Shown piece by piece: positions 12,001 through 24,404 of a stretch of DNA of 64,000 bases; position 1 is the first letter of the stretch; each line of letters starts with the position of its first letter. The DNA is from Phorcus lineatus (lineage: Eukaryota; Mollusca; Gastropoda; Trochida; Trochidae): assembly GCA_921293015.1 (NCBI GenBank), contig OV121091.1, forward strand, positions 35,448,839 to 35,512,838. The letters are read 5' to 3'. Below the pieces are notes generated by a model. It ran no database searches. It was not told where the DNA came from and saw nothing but the letters and a program-made list of their open reading frames with translations. The position numbers were made by a program, and so were the translations under genes.

Positions 12001-15000
12001 GGGAAACTAATTTTCTTTTGTAACATGTTAGAAGTTCATCTGGTTGCATTGCAGTGTTCAATTTGTCTTTGTTTTACAGTGATAATCACTGGCAAAGATT
12101 AAGAGTTAATGATAAAATACAATGTTTCTGATAAGTGAAAACGGTCAGAGTATACCATCATGACGAATCATTGTGTTGACAGATTGTCTAGATCTATTTA
12201 AAGGTTTTTATGCTTTGCTTTGGTGCAGTTTTTAGTATAATGTATGTAATTTTCTTTTATTATTACCAAATTCTATTATGGTATATAACCATAAGCATAT
12301 ATTTAAGTAATTTGTTTTTATCATATATGTTGTCCGATAATGTCGAAATAGTATGAGTAGTTTTTTTTTGGTTTTGATGTTCTAAATGATTACAAACTAC
12401 TTAAAGAGTCTTAAAATAAAACCCAAATACATGAAACACTGAGGACACAAGGTCATGTCAACGGAAATCAGTAAACAAGCGCTTCAAGGAGAAAAGATTA
12501 TATTACATCATTTTTATGCAGAATTCCATACTGCAGATACCACAGTGATACAATTTCGTTTGTGATTACACAGATACTTGTCAAGTTCTGCGCTATTAAT
12601 AATTCCATTCTGATAATTATCGAAGATTGAATTTCTAAAATAATGACTCTGAAAGTTTAAGACAATTCTTTTTATTGAAAATGTTACTGAAATACGAAAA
12701 CAAACATTAATTTTTGTACATCACTTCTCTTCGCTTTTTTAAAAGTTAAAATGAATTGACGAATAATTTCTGTGTTGAGGTGTTATATTGTTTTGCTATA
12801 TGTCTTATCCCTTGGGATATTTGGGCTACAGACATGGAAAAATTGACGATTGTGCATTCTTATATCTTTTGTTGAGATTCCAAATCTACCAATTATTACC
12901 AATATGTTCAATGGGTTCAGTATTTGCTACATCTTTTTCCTTGGTCATCTGATTTGATTGCTTGTGAAAAAAATAAGGTTCGTATGTCAGGAGTCTTCAA
13001 ACAGTAACGTGTGATAGGGTGTAGTGGAGTACTCACCATTCAAAATCTAATAATACACATACGAAATATCTAATATCAAACGTCACATATTTACCACTTA
13101 TTTGATAAGAATATAAAATGTTATTGCAATAAGGCAAAAAAGGCCGAATTCCTTGCTGACCCTTCCCCTTATCAATTTGAAATTGATGATAATAAACAAA
13201 TAAGGAGAAAATGTGCTTGAACCCTCACCTTAAGTAATATGTATTAATTTGACATGAAGAAGACATTTTGTGTGTTGTTTAAACCCCATATTATCGCTGG
13301 TGTCATTTGGTCGAGAAAAATGGCTCTATTTAAAAAGCCACCAGCCATGACATAATTTCAGAACAAAATTTACAAATATAATAAATAAATGTTTCTATGA
13401 AAATTTAAAAGCAGCGTTATATAAACACAGAAGCTGAGACCACGTCTAATTTACATGGATAGTAGTTAAAAATTATCAAACGCTACTAGCCCTTAACTTT
13501 CCTTCTTTTACAAAGGTTTAACAAAGTGTTGACAGTCCTAACCTCATATAGAGATACACGCCTTTCCTTAGGGCAGTGAATATCTTAAGATTTTATCGAT
13601 TTAAAAGAAATGAGATTGGTTTTCGTTCATATTTGTGGGTCATTTGTTTACTGACACAATAAGTGTCCTATGAGCACTATGAACATTATTTATGAACGGG
13701 ATCTATTCAAGCATTTGCAATAACTGAATTTAATTTATTTTTTACTTTTTGAGGACAGTAAAATACCCCTAAATAAATCTATGACTTCCTGACAAAAAGA
13801 TTAATGATTCTAAAAAATGGACCTGGTATGCCATTCAGTTTTAAATTGATAATTCCATGCCGAAAAGAACCTCATGTAAATTAGGGGTTAGCGGTTAGTG
13901 GTAATTGATGCATTAATAATCATTACCTTAGTCAAGGGTTCTGATGAGCTTTTGGTTTTTATTTTCTTCTGCCTGTCAAAACTCATGACAGTCCTTTTCT
14001 CACAAATAACAGACAGAAAGTAAATTCTGACAATTAATTAAAACGAGTGTACACATTAAGTCTTCGCTTAATGTACTAAAATCGAAATCAGCAAGATATT
14101 TTTGTATAACTTTCTTCACGGGTAAAACTTCATTAGCAAAGACAGATATAACTTTAAGAAGTACGTGAAGCCTATCCTATCAATGTTTTGAGATTTCAAA
14201 ACATAAAATATCAATACAATGGATTGCAGGAACAATAAGAAACCTAACATACCTCATCGATAATAAATGGCTTCTTATTCACAAAGATGTGAGCGTGTCT
14301 TTCAAATCCAAAACCTTTTTTTACGCCATTAAAAACGTTAGGTGCTTTTGTTATATGTATGATAATATCACACAAAAAACTATATGCGTGTACGGTTATC
14401 ATCAGCTGCTTTTTCATAAAATATGAGGCCAATCAAAATGGACAGAGCAGCAGTCATACCATGTAAAAATGAAAGCAGTAACATGATATCATAACAGAAA
14501 GGACAATGAAGCCCATAACATACTAAGGATGGGTATCGCTTCTCACATATTGCGATTCAGAGAATATATTGGTAACTTTCATGTTCTAATTTCTCCATGC
14601 TCTCATGAATAAATAACAGCAATTAGAACAGTGAGAACACTTCAACTTTCATTAAAATCATGTTTTAATTGTTAAAATTTTTATTTTTATATCATGCGAT
14701 ATATTGGATATTTCCAGAAGAGTGTACTGGTACGTATCATGTTGTTTCCGCATTGCAATATACCAATATACCGATGATTCCGCGCACCCTTATAAAATAC
14801 ATATAAGGAAACAATTGTGAACCCCATGTGGCCAGTGATTGTTCAGCTGTTCCAAATTTAAAAACCATGAATGCTTCCATTGATATGGACTTATTCGCAC
14901 CCGACTTTGAGAGCATTAAAAACATTATATGAAGACGAATACAATGACATCAGAATTTGAAAATTTTTATAGAAAAAAAATATACACAAAAAAGAAAAAG

Positions 15001-15299
15001 ACAAAAAATCAGTCACACTCTTCCACAAATACTGCTAACTGATTAGATAATATTGTTCCATAAATTAAAAACACATTGCCAAACTTTCTTTCAAAGTCAT
15101 AAACCTTTGCTTTTTTCGGAAATCATGCTATGAAATGAAAATTTGTATTTACACGATCGAAACTATCACAACTTGTATTTACACAATTAAAAGTTTCAAT
15201 TACAACTGTTTTTATAATTATAGTTTTAAAATTATTCTCCCAAAACAAATCCTCTATTTAAATTTTAGCTATTTAATCTATAATACTGAAGAATGGTCA
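9022..15299. other. Unannotated AT-rich segment
   Basis: No protein domain, tRNA or clear transposon end is seen. The short open frames look like chance. The exception is a stretch near 9731-9920, listed separately because it resembles 55.9 kb. Confidence 0.4.
9731..9920 (+). repeat. Dispersed repeat, relative of 55.9 kb
   Basis: TGTAATGCTTCCTATTTTGAAT, then TATATCTATTTTGGTTGCTGTTTT, then GCGTATTATGTA parallel a stretch at 55910-56020 in order and spacing. The nature of the repeat is unknown. Confidence 0.5.
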
Positions 15300-15546
15300 A
15301 ACCCTAAAACGGCACATCTACATTATATGGATGAGCTGTATTCTAAATATGGTGATGAGTGGTGAAATAGTTCATAGTTGTGCTCCGGGAATGAACCCTA
15401 CCTTTGAAGAAATCCAAAGATTCCCTAACCCCCCTTAAGGCAAATCTACATGTTATGGAGAAGCATAATACCTAGATTGGTGATGATTGGTAGAATACTG
15501 TTATAGCTATGCTCCGGAAATGAACATCACGATGGAAAAAATCAAA
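15300..15546. repeat. Diverged tandem duplication, about 125-bp unit
   Basis: CACATCTACATTATATGGA...GGTGATGAGTGG...TGCTCCGGGAATGAAC is followed by CAAATCTACATGTTATGGA...GGTGATGATTGG...TGCTCCGGAAATGAAC. The two units are similar throughout but carry many substitutions. Confidence 0.75.
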
Positions 15547-16089
15547 GTAAAAATGTTTGTCATGGAAACGGAAAAAACATAACTGAAAAGATGTTCAAAC
15601 ACTCAGAAGGTTGTACAAAATATTACAAATTGATAACAAAATTGTATGGACGTGTACGGGATTGTAAAGTGAATGATCGTTGTTGTATACTTCTTATCTT
15701 CTTATACATTTCGTGTCTGCTAGCTAAAAGAAAGATGCAACACAGGCCATCATCATCAAGCAATCTACACTTTGTCGATGCAAACTGTAAACATGTTGCA
15801 GAGGCATCGAGGATCCACTTGTAAGCAACAGAGTTGTCCCCAGGAAGGCATCATTGTCTCAAGTGTCCGTCTGATGTTCGCTGAAGAATGCTTGTAGCCT
15901 CTTTTCCCAGCGCTAACACGAACATATTGATGCCTTCACATTTCAAAGCTTCACTTCAATATCAAGCATGGTTTACTACATCGATTTTTCTACTTGATTT
16001 CAAAGCATTACTTACATTCCAAGCAGTACTCATTAGAGCACTTTAGCCACAATAATGGAGTCTTTTCCCCATCTATGTACATCTAGATG

Positions 16090-16240
16090 TAAGTGCTTGC
16101 GTACAAGTGCTTTCACCGACTTGCACCAGTGTACTCGCGTGATCTCCTCAGACCATATGTTCCAGCGAGATCATTGAGATCAGCTGATCTCATGCTGTTT
16201 GAATTACCGAGAGTGAAGACTGGTTTTGGGAAACGATTAT
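16090..16240 (+). pseudogene. LINE C-terminal fragment
   Basis: The frame LAYKCFHRLAPVYSRDLL, then RPYVPARSLRSADLMLFELPR, matches the common LINE pattern of a YK-LHG-AP-YL-DLL helix followed by P-RSLRS and a PR-R-T motif, found after the RT domain in Jockey/CR1/L2-type elements. Only about 48 residues remain, and a TTA repeat follows at once. This scrap has no catalytic residues. Confidence 0.65.
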
Positions 16241-16262
16241 TATTATTATTATTATTATTAAT
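16236..16262. repeat. (TTA)n microsatellite
   Basis: About eight TTA triplets directly follow the LINE fragment and may be its original simple-repeat tail. Confidence 0.9.
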
Positions 16263-16729
16263 TACTTTGGGTCAGTCTGATTCGCTGAACACTGTTATAG
16301 AAATTAAGTTCATACCTGAATATTTCGTGACGGAACTATACGTTGTTTTAACAATAGAATCACTTTGTGCAAAGCTGCTTCTTGAAAGTATGGTAAATAA
16401 ACCATTAACAGAATTAAACATAGAATAATTATTGCTGTCAAAAGATTCTAAATAAAGGCCTTGTAAAAAATTCTAAATGAAGGCCTTTTCATGGTAAAAA
16501 AGAGAGCTCTTATAGAGGCTACAACCGATCGTATTCCATGACACAGAAGGCAAATGTAAGAAAATGGATATGCCGCTAAGTTCAAATGCTGTGTTGTTTG
16601 ATTTTATTCCTAACGTTGACCAAACTGATTATGACGTTTGAACTTATATTAATGTTGGTAATTGTCAAGAGATTGTTGAAGGGATTATATCATCTGTGGA
16701 AGTGTCAGGTTTACTGATCGAAGGGGAAA

Positions 16730-17397
16730 TTTAATTTTTGAGCGTGTTGACACTGACACAAAGTTTGATAGATTTGTGAGTGAAATTCCTACATTAACAG
16801 TTCATGAAGTTGAAATAAGGGCAAGAGGACAAAGTGACAATGAACTTTGGATGAAAGCAAGAAAGTTATAGAATTACAAGAACTTATTTTCAGGACAAAA
16901 CAAAACAAACAACATAAACACAATTGTGTTGATAAACACATTTAAAGGAGAAGAGGTTCTGAGACAAAAAACGTGTTCACGAATTAGGGTCTTAAAAATG
17001 AATTAATTGTCAAAAGAACAAGAACATTGCCTACACAACACTAAAAAAAGAGAATAGCTTAGCATTATCATTAGCATAATCTCAGTGATCGAGATTTATT
17101 TTATTTGGGGGCAAGTCCTGATGGATGGATTAGTTCTACAAGAAACAAAGGTTTATTAGAGATTACATGTCCTTGTAAATAGCGAAATAGAGCAGTGAAA
17201 GAGGCATGTAAAGATAAAGATTTTACTGTTGTATCGATTAAAAAGATAAGATACAACTGAAGAAATCATATCGATGATATACCCAAGTACATGCAAGGCC
17301 AGATGGCAGTTTGCAAACATAGCTCTTGTGAATTTGTTATTTATAAAAAAATCAAAATCCATGTTGTTTTTGTTGATTTTGACTAGGCATTTTGGTA
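16730..17397 (+). pseudogene. YqaJ-type (lambda exonuclease family) recombinase pseudogene
   Basis: Two blocks in different frames together carry the landmarks of a YqaJ viral-recombinase domain. The first has RGQSDNELWMKARK (about 16820-16866), the usual Q-S-W-R start of the domain. The second, from 17105, has LGASPDGWI, then GLLEITCPCK, then YMQGQMAVCK. These are the S-P-D-G, E-I-K-C-P and Y-Q-Q-G-M motifs that build the metal-dependent nuclease site of this family. Stops and at least one frameshift separate them, and an in-frame stop follows CPCK. Coding-like sequence may extend upstream to an ATG at 16564. Such domains are frequent in mollusc genomes, often in mobile or virus-derived contexts. 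Family call good; origin unknown. Confidence 0.7.
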
Positions 17398-17429
17398 CAC
17401 AGTAGACGACACACTACATGCCATCTACC

Positions 17430-17496
17430 GGCAGCAATTATTTTGAATTTATGAATAAGGGGGCAGCAATTATTTTGAATTTATGAATAAGGGTTC
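17430..17496. repeat. 33-bp exact tandem duplication
   Basis: GGCAGCAATTATTTTGAATT plus the bases to ATAAGG occurs twice back to back without divergence. It is a recent slip at the 3' side of the YqaJ pseudogene. Confidence 0.95.
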
Positions 17497-20400
17497 ATAA
17501 TAAAACAAAAACTTGTGTTTTTTTAATGTTTTTATTTTGTAACATTAGCATGATAAGGGACGTAAAAACGATTTCTTAGTAACATAAAACAGATTGAATC
17601 ATGGTTTGTAACTCCAAAACATACATCCCCGTGGTTTGTATTTGACATTACATTGTGTACATTTCAGTGGAACCTGGCAGCAAAAAGATATTATAAGGAG
17701 AAGAGTTATAGAGTGCTTTCTTTGCTATGTTCGGCAATAGGTTTGTGTGTGCAGTGCAAAAAATAATATGTTTCTACACTCAAGTGATATGAAATGACCT
17801 TATGCAGATGCCCCATACAATTCGGACACAAATACAACGGCCTTGGTCACGTCGATATGATACAAATGTAGTGGTGCTTTGTTTTGTCTACGAAATCAAA
17901 AACGCAATTGTAGTCAGTTATTGTAAAAGCTTAACTGATATGAGGGAACGCTAATTTCTTAGTATCCCGTGTGATAAAAGTAATTTAGTACACTTCGTTT
18001 ACATAGCACATGTACATCATTAAAGCATAATTTCACGTTTAAGTATTTAAATATTCCACTGATAGCCTAAGTTCATGCAAAATCAGTATATGGTTAATGT
18101 GATGAAATAAACTCTGGCAATGTTTATTTCTATCAATAGATAACTTTATATTCTCAAGTATTTGTGTCAGCATCCCCCACGATGAACCTGGTTACCTTTT
18201 ATATTTATATACACATTCTGTAATTAAGAGTTACTTTGGTTTACTCAAGTCTAAATTGTTTATTTCAAGATGACATGTTTGCACAACATTGGTTCTTTAT
18301 TTAAAAAGAGTATTTCAACTCATACTCTCCCACTTAAAGTTTAAGTGGATTTGCATAACTGTATGTATACCTGGTTTATTTCAAAGTCATTGTGGCATTT
18401 TCAAATTTAAGCATGTCATTAATGTCTGTGATAATCCGTTCATGATTTTCATCCAATAACTAAAATATTGTTGAAACCAAGTTAAATCAAAACTCAACGA
18501 CTCAATTTTAAGGAACGTTGGGAGTACTACAAGGCACATTGGATTCATCTGAAAAAGTAATGAAACAATGTTCAAATTGCCATTTTATCATATACGTGTA
18601 TCCGCCTGTGTAACATGATAATAACACCAGTGATAGATGAACATGTTTCCAAGATCTTAAATTGTCTTTCTGGGCATGTAATAGAAGTGAATAGATTGGG
18701 AAGGTTTCATACGATGTTCTTTGAAACTTCGAATGAGAAGTAGATCGTCTACGTCAGAACACATTTTCTTGATACCTAGGGGCAAGAATGACTGAGGGTC
18801 AGAAAAAATTAAGTAAATCAAAACTTCTTGAGCTATGATTTGATTACAATTTCAGTTTTTCCCTGAGGTGTTTCTGGTGATAATGCTTTGCTGCTGACGA
18901 TGCAGAGCTAGAGTGGATGGATATCTGTCTTTTGGTGAAGAATAAAATTCAGCTTTGTCAGTTTTGAAAGGTGACACTGATTTTGCAATAAAACAGCTTC
19001 AGGAATTAAATTTTAAATGTTTTATTTAGGCGTCTTCCGCTGTCTGTCGTCCATAAAATGTTAATCAGGATATCAATATGGAAGATATTTGCGTAGAGGT
19101 TTGTTGCATAAACTGCAAGTAATTCATGTATTTGCGATTTTACGATGAAGTTTTCCGCACTTTCGTTTTCGAGTTTTATTGGATTATTCAAATCAAGCCG
19201 AGTAATTTGAGAACAGATTTTCATGATTGAAAGTACCAGGGGTGATATGGTGAAGAGCACCGGAACGTTTAGCCCAGGATAACCGAGGACGGGGTGTAAA
19301 AAACCTAATCACTATCAATATTACGGCTTAGATTTACAGCTCAAGTAATGATATCGCAAAATATATTTAGACAAGACTGGACGACTGATAAGCTATACAT
19401 CAACATAAACAAGTGTACGAGCGTCCTCTCATACGACATTCCCAACGAAAATGATCTAGAGACAGCTACCTAGGAGTAGCTACCATTTTGAATTACCTTG
19501 TGTCCGTGAGATTACGTTTATCAACATGCACGGAATACCCGTTGAGATAACTGGGAGAGTATGAAGGATTGCCCCAAACTTATAGTAAGGAATTTTGCAC
19601 AGAAACAGACACACATGTTCATGTATAGTTCGGAACTGATCTCCCTGTAATGATAAACTACGCTAAAAATAGACGATTACAACCCGCTGCCAAAGGACAA
19701 AGAACTGTGACAGAAGCATTAAGGTCCTCGACAAATTACTTGAAATAAGCATACAATGTTGACGGGATAAGCCTTCTAATTTGAAAGACCTCGGACACGA
19801 AAAATCGTTCTAACATAAACTGAAGTTGATTGCTCTCATTTAAGACTATGCAACATTCCCGTGCTGCCTGGTAACACATTTAGTTACACGAATTTATCTA
19901 ACAATGAACCCGTGCCGTTGAATACTAGCATAATTATGTTGTGGACACGGCTTTGGGTGTGGATATGTATTGTTTGTAAACATGTAAGGAAGGTACGTCT
20001 TGTTATAGATTAGGTATCTCCAATCTCAGTTTCAATGAATATAAAATATATGTTTCTGATTTGTATTGTGTAAACGGAGTTGAAAATTGTTGTTATTCTG
20101 GAGCATTTTTCAGTTTACAACGAAAACAGAAATAATCATAACAGTATTAAGACAAAGTTATTGCTTCTTTGATTAAATCTTCTGGTTGAAAAGGATAGGG
20201 TGTATGTGTGTTTAACGGCCGCAACCTAAGACGGGGCTAGATTATAGATTAGCATAGAAGGATATCTTATTTTAGATAGGACGGCTTGGACTTGGCTCAC
20301 ACTATACAGCACTCAATCATATCATACTTCAAGCCTAAAGATTCATCTTTGTCTCGAGTGTCAAACAACATCCTCTAACTTCTGAGGGTCTCCTTCTGTC

Positions 20401-23198
20401 GTAAGAGGATATGCACAATATAAACATTTATAGCTAAGAATAATAACAGATTAAGGTAGTTTACTAATAAGAGCAATCAGCTACCATTGATACTAGACAC
20501 TGTTTGTAGCACTCATGGATATACTGCAGACATATATCTTTGTTTTATACCGATTATCTTGATTATCATGAAATATTTCATACACTTGCTTCTGCAAATA
20601 TTGAATAGAAAGTTTTTATAGATGAATTGAAATAGAATATTAAAATTTAGAAATTTTTAGAATGTTTTCAATCAGCACATATTTTTCAACCACAAAATCG
20701 CATTTTTAGTTTTTTTATTTCTTTAAATTCCGATTACAAAATATTTCTTGCTTTTTTAAAAAACAATAAAATATGTGTTTGAAACATGAACGACTTTAAT
20801 ATAGGTTTTTTTCCAGTAAAGTGTATTAACATTTTTATTGTTGTCTGAAAAAGGAAATACAACAACCCTCGAGTTCATATACCCTGAGTTAACTATCACA
20901 AGCCTCAGTGACTTTGAAAATTTCTGTTAGCGATTTCACTGTGCTTCAGGAATGTTGAACGGAGGGAATTTATCCATTGGTCGTGAGGGTAAATCAAACT
21001 AGCTAAGCGAAAGTGGATCATCTTGAAAAAAATATTCAATCAATCTAATTCAATGATGCCAATGTCGTTAGCCAGGATTGTCTGTATTCTGATTAAATAA
21101 AAAAGTATATAGTCTTGCTCTGTTGTCAGGTTAAAATATAAGAGCTTTTTGTCAAATAGATCATAGTCATAGTACCTACTAAATCGTTTTCTTTGGTCGA
21201 TAGTTGATAATGAAGCGCTTTTTATTTAATTTCGCAAGTTTTTCTTTGTCGCCCATACCCTATTTCTCAGTGATGAATTTCGTTGAATTGTTGACCCATC
21301 ATCTTATGAAGTTTTATTCTCGATTGAAGTCAAATGAAATTTTGGGGGGAAGTTTGTCGGTTTCAGGGGAGGGCCGGAATAATTTTTATCCTTGGAATTA
21401 AAATAATCAAACGTTTTTATTTCTGTTATTTTAACAAGCAGCTATGGAAGCTATTATTTTGACGCTCATTAAATTAGATTTTGATCGAAAACCGGACAAT
21501 AATGTGCACAAAGCAAAGCATACACAGAAAACGATGATATTTTCATTGTAATTGTAACATAGATTATTGGCTTATGAACAAAATAAAAAGCTTTCGTTCG
21601 AGTATCATTGAACACAAGTAATTGTCCATTTCTCACTGTTCGAAATGAGTCATCCTGCTAAATTACCGCATATGAATCCGCCCTCGCCCTTTCCTAATAC
21701 CCCGATCTCTTTAAAGCCAAAAGCGTCGTATTGCTAGCTACCTAACCAGCCAATGAGACGACTCGCATCCAGCAACAGCGGCAAAACCTGGATGAAAAAT
21801 CCGTTGAGTTCAAGATAGTAGCTTCAAGCTCCTTGCATGACGACATTCCATTGGTTGAAATAAGCAACGAATATTAAGCCGTACGAAGCATTTGGCTTGA
21901 TAGAGATCAGGGTATTCGTAAGGAGCGAGAGCGGATTCATATACGCTGATTTAGAAGGATGGAGATGAGTATGCAAGTACTGGTTGATTTTAACTTTAGT
22001 ACATGCGATAATTTTGCACGGATCAAAGCAAAAAACGTTTTAGAAAGACTCTTGTTTTTTTATAGATGCCCTCACCCCACAACCCGGTTGAAACACCTTA
22101 AAAGTTACACAGAACAGAAAAGGGGTGACGCTCCAATACATACCCTTACACGACAATTACATCTTGCCTGCTCTGAATAGGCATTTTATTTAAACTATTG
22201 TCTATGTACTATTTGAACTGAAACATTTTTGCTGTGTGGCATGTCGTTGCAAGGACTTAATAATGTTTATGTGCAAAATGACTAATTTTTTACCTTCATT
22301 TTAAGATTTGTTTACTCTTGAAGCAGCTATTTATCTTGGAGCAGTTACATGACTTAATGTGAGACCTTTGAAAGCTCAAGGTATCAAGGAAGAAATGGTT
22401 TGTGCTTTTGTAATTTATTTTCAAATGCTTGGTTCATATTATTTGAACTTTTTCTTTCATTATGATTTCATAATATCAAATTAAATTCTTGGATGTAGGA
22501 TATGATCTTCTCTCTTAAAGGCTTATATAAACTCTAATGTACCTGAACCGCGCCAGTAACATATTTCTAGGCTTATAATTGACTGATATGAAAGACCTCT
22601 AACAAATAATCTTTACATCAAAGACATTTTCATTCCAATCTTCCCGTGGCTAGTACATTAACTATCTGTTTACAAATAATAATTTGATAGCTGTGCAAGT
22701 TATTAATGCCTCAACGCTTTCATGTGACAATACTTATAATACCAAGATCACTGATGCGATCATATATTATGAACTGTAAACAATGCGCCCTTAAAGTTTT
22801 AAATTGTGTGAGTTAATATTGGCATAATTAAGGCAATGAACATATTTCTTTGAACATCCATTTATAACTCAAACTTGTAATTTCACTTCATTTGGAAATG
22901 ATTTTGATAAGATCTACGTACCAACTATGCTTTACGAAGATGACATTCTCAGGGTTATTTTCAGTAAAACGATACTTGCTTTACACATATGTAAATCATT
23001 GTAACTGAAATGTCATGACGACTCTATTATCCCGGTATGAAAGTCTCTTGAGTACTCAAACTTTCATTATTTGTGGTAAATTATATTTAAAAATCATTAG
23101 GAACAACGTATATGAAAGTCTAATGCGATGGTAATATTTGAATTATTCAGTTCAAATTTCCGCATTTAAAAGTTACTCAAACGGTACTATATTATTAT
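17497..23198. other. Unannotated AT-rich segment
   Basis: No gene is seen. Near 21478 a TTTTGATCGAAAACCGGACA motif is the inverse of one inside the MITEs at 29.3-30.2 and 53.7-54.1 kb, and may be a scrap of that family. Confidence 0.4.
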
Positions 23199-23266
23199 AT
23201 CATATCATGTCATATCATATCATATCATGTCAGATCATATCATATCATGTCATATCATATCATAGG
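23199..23266. repeat. CATAT-type pentamer microsatellite
   Basis: The array is (TCATA)n with occasional TCATG and TCAGA variants. Confidence 0.95.
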
Positions 23267-23734
23267 ATATTGATATACATCATTTTACTAGGTTTAAGCT
23301 TCAGTTTAATATGGTGACTTTTATATGTATTTGGTTACAAAAATGTTGAAATGTTTCTATAATTTTTTCATTCTGTAATTCTAAATATCAATCAGACCTC
23401 AAGTAGCCACTGACCGTTTCAACATTTATCTTCCTCATTTGGAAACATGTAACATGACAGTGCTTGTACAGTCGATTAAATTTAGATTAGTCGTTTTAAG
23501 AATGTTAAGGCATGGTGTAAAACGTTACGTGACTTTCAACATTTCATTCTAAATAATTGACAACATTCTGTTATGATTTGGGTCAAGGCCGTTCAAACGG
23601 TGGTGTGCTGATCCGTTATCGAAAGTCAAAATAAAATGGGAAGATAATTACCCTGTGTGCCTTTCCTTAGGGTATTACGGTATGATTTCCTCCCTCACCT
23701 TGTTGTTTGCGACACCACTAAGTCAGAGGTAAGA

Positions 23735-23802
23735 TGAATTTATTTAGGGTTTAACACCGTTTTCAAGAGTATTTACTAATATCACGACTGCTACTGTCAC
23801 AC
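23735..23802 (-). mobile_element. SINE 3'-body fragment
   Basis: GGGTTTAACACCGTTTTCAAG, then ATATCACGACTGCTA parallels the 3' body of the SINE at 6631-6948. The remainder is missing. Confidence 0.6.
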
Positions 23803-24244
23803 TGTTCGAGCGTGCCTCATTTTCCCCGCCTCTCATCAAATGTATTTTTATAAAACTTCTAGAATGCCTATCAAAGAAGTATTTTAATGAAATACCATAA
23901 ATGATTGTTTTTACCGAAAGTACATAATATGCACTTTCAATCCATGTAACAATTTTTATTACTCATACCTTTTTTTGCCGACTATTATTATATGCTCTAT
24001 TTACCGGCCTTTTATCATGTAGCATTTAAATGTCAATACCAACGTTATTCATATTTACATGTACCTATAGACTAGAAGAGTTTGCCCTCTATTTAGTTTT
24101 TTTAAAATGATTTAGAGGATAAGGCCTTTTTAGTGTAGCAAATAAACACAAATTATGGGGTTATCTTGTCTGATTTTGGATCATTAGTAGTAACTTGATT
24201 CACACTCATTTCGAAAAAGAAACATACACTCTTCCTCAAGTAGT

Positions 24245-24404
24245 AATAAAGGAATAATCAACAAGATGCGAGGAATTACGGTTTATCTGTCCTGAGTGAA
24301 TTATTGTTGTAAATTCCGAACTTTAGCGAGGAATTTATTACAATAATTCACGAGGGACAGATAAACCGTAATTCCGAGCTTCGAGTTGGTTATTCTTTTC
24401 CTTA
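24245..24404. repeat. Long inverted repeat (hairpin), arms of about 70 bp
   Basis: The left arm from about 24247 includes GAGGAATTACGGTTTATCTG and the right arm (about 24330-24404) includes CAGATAAACCGTAATTCCGA. The arms pair for about 70 bp with a loop near 13 nt. It looks like a foldback MITE; transcription would give a long hairpin RNA. Confidence 0.85.
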
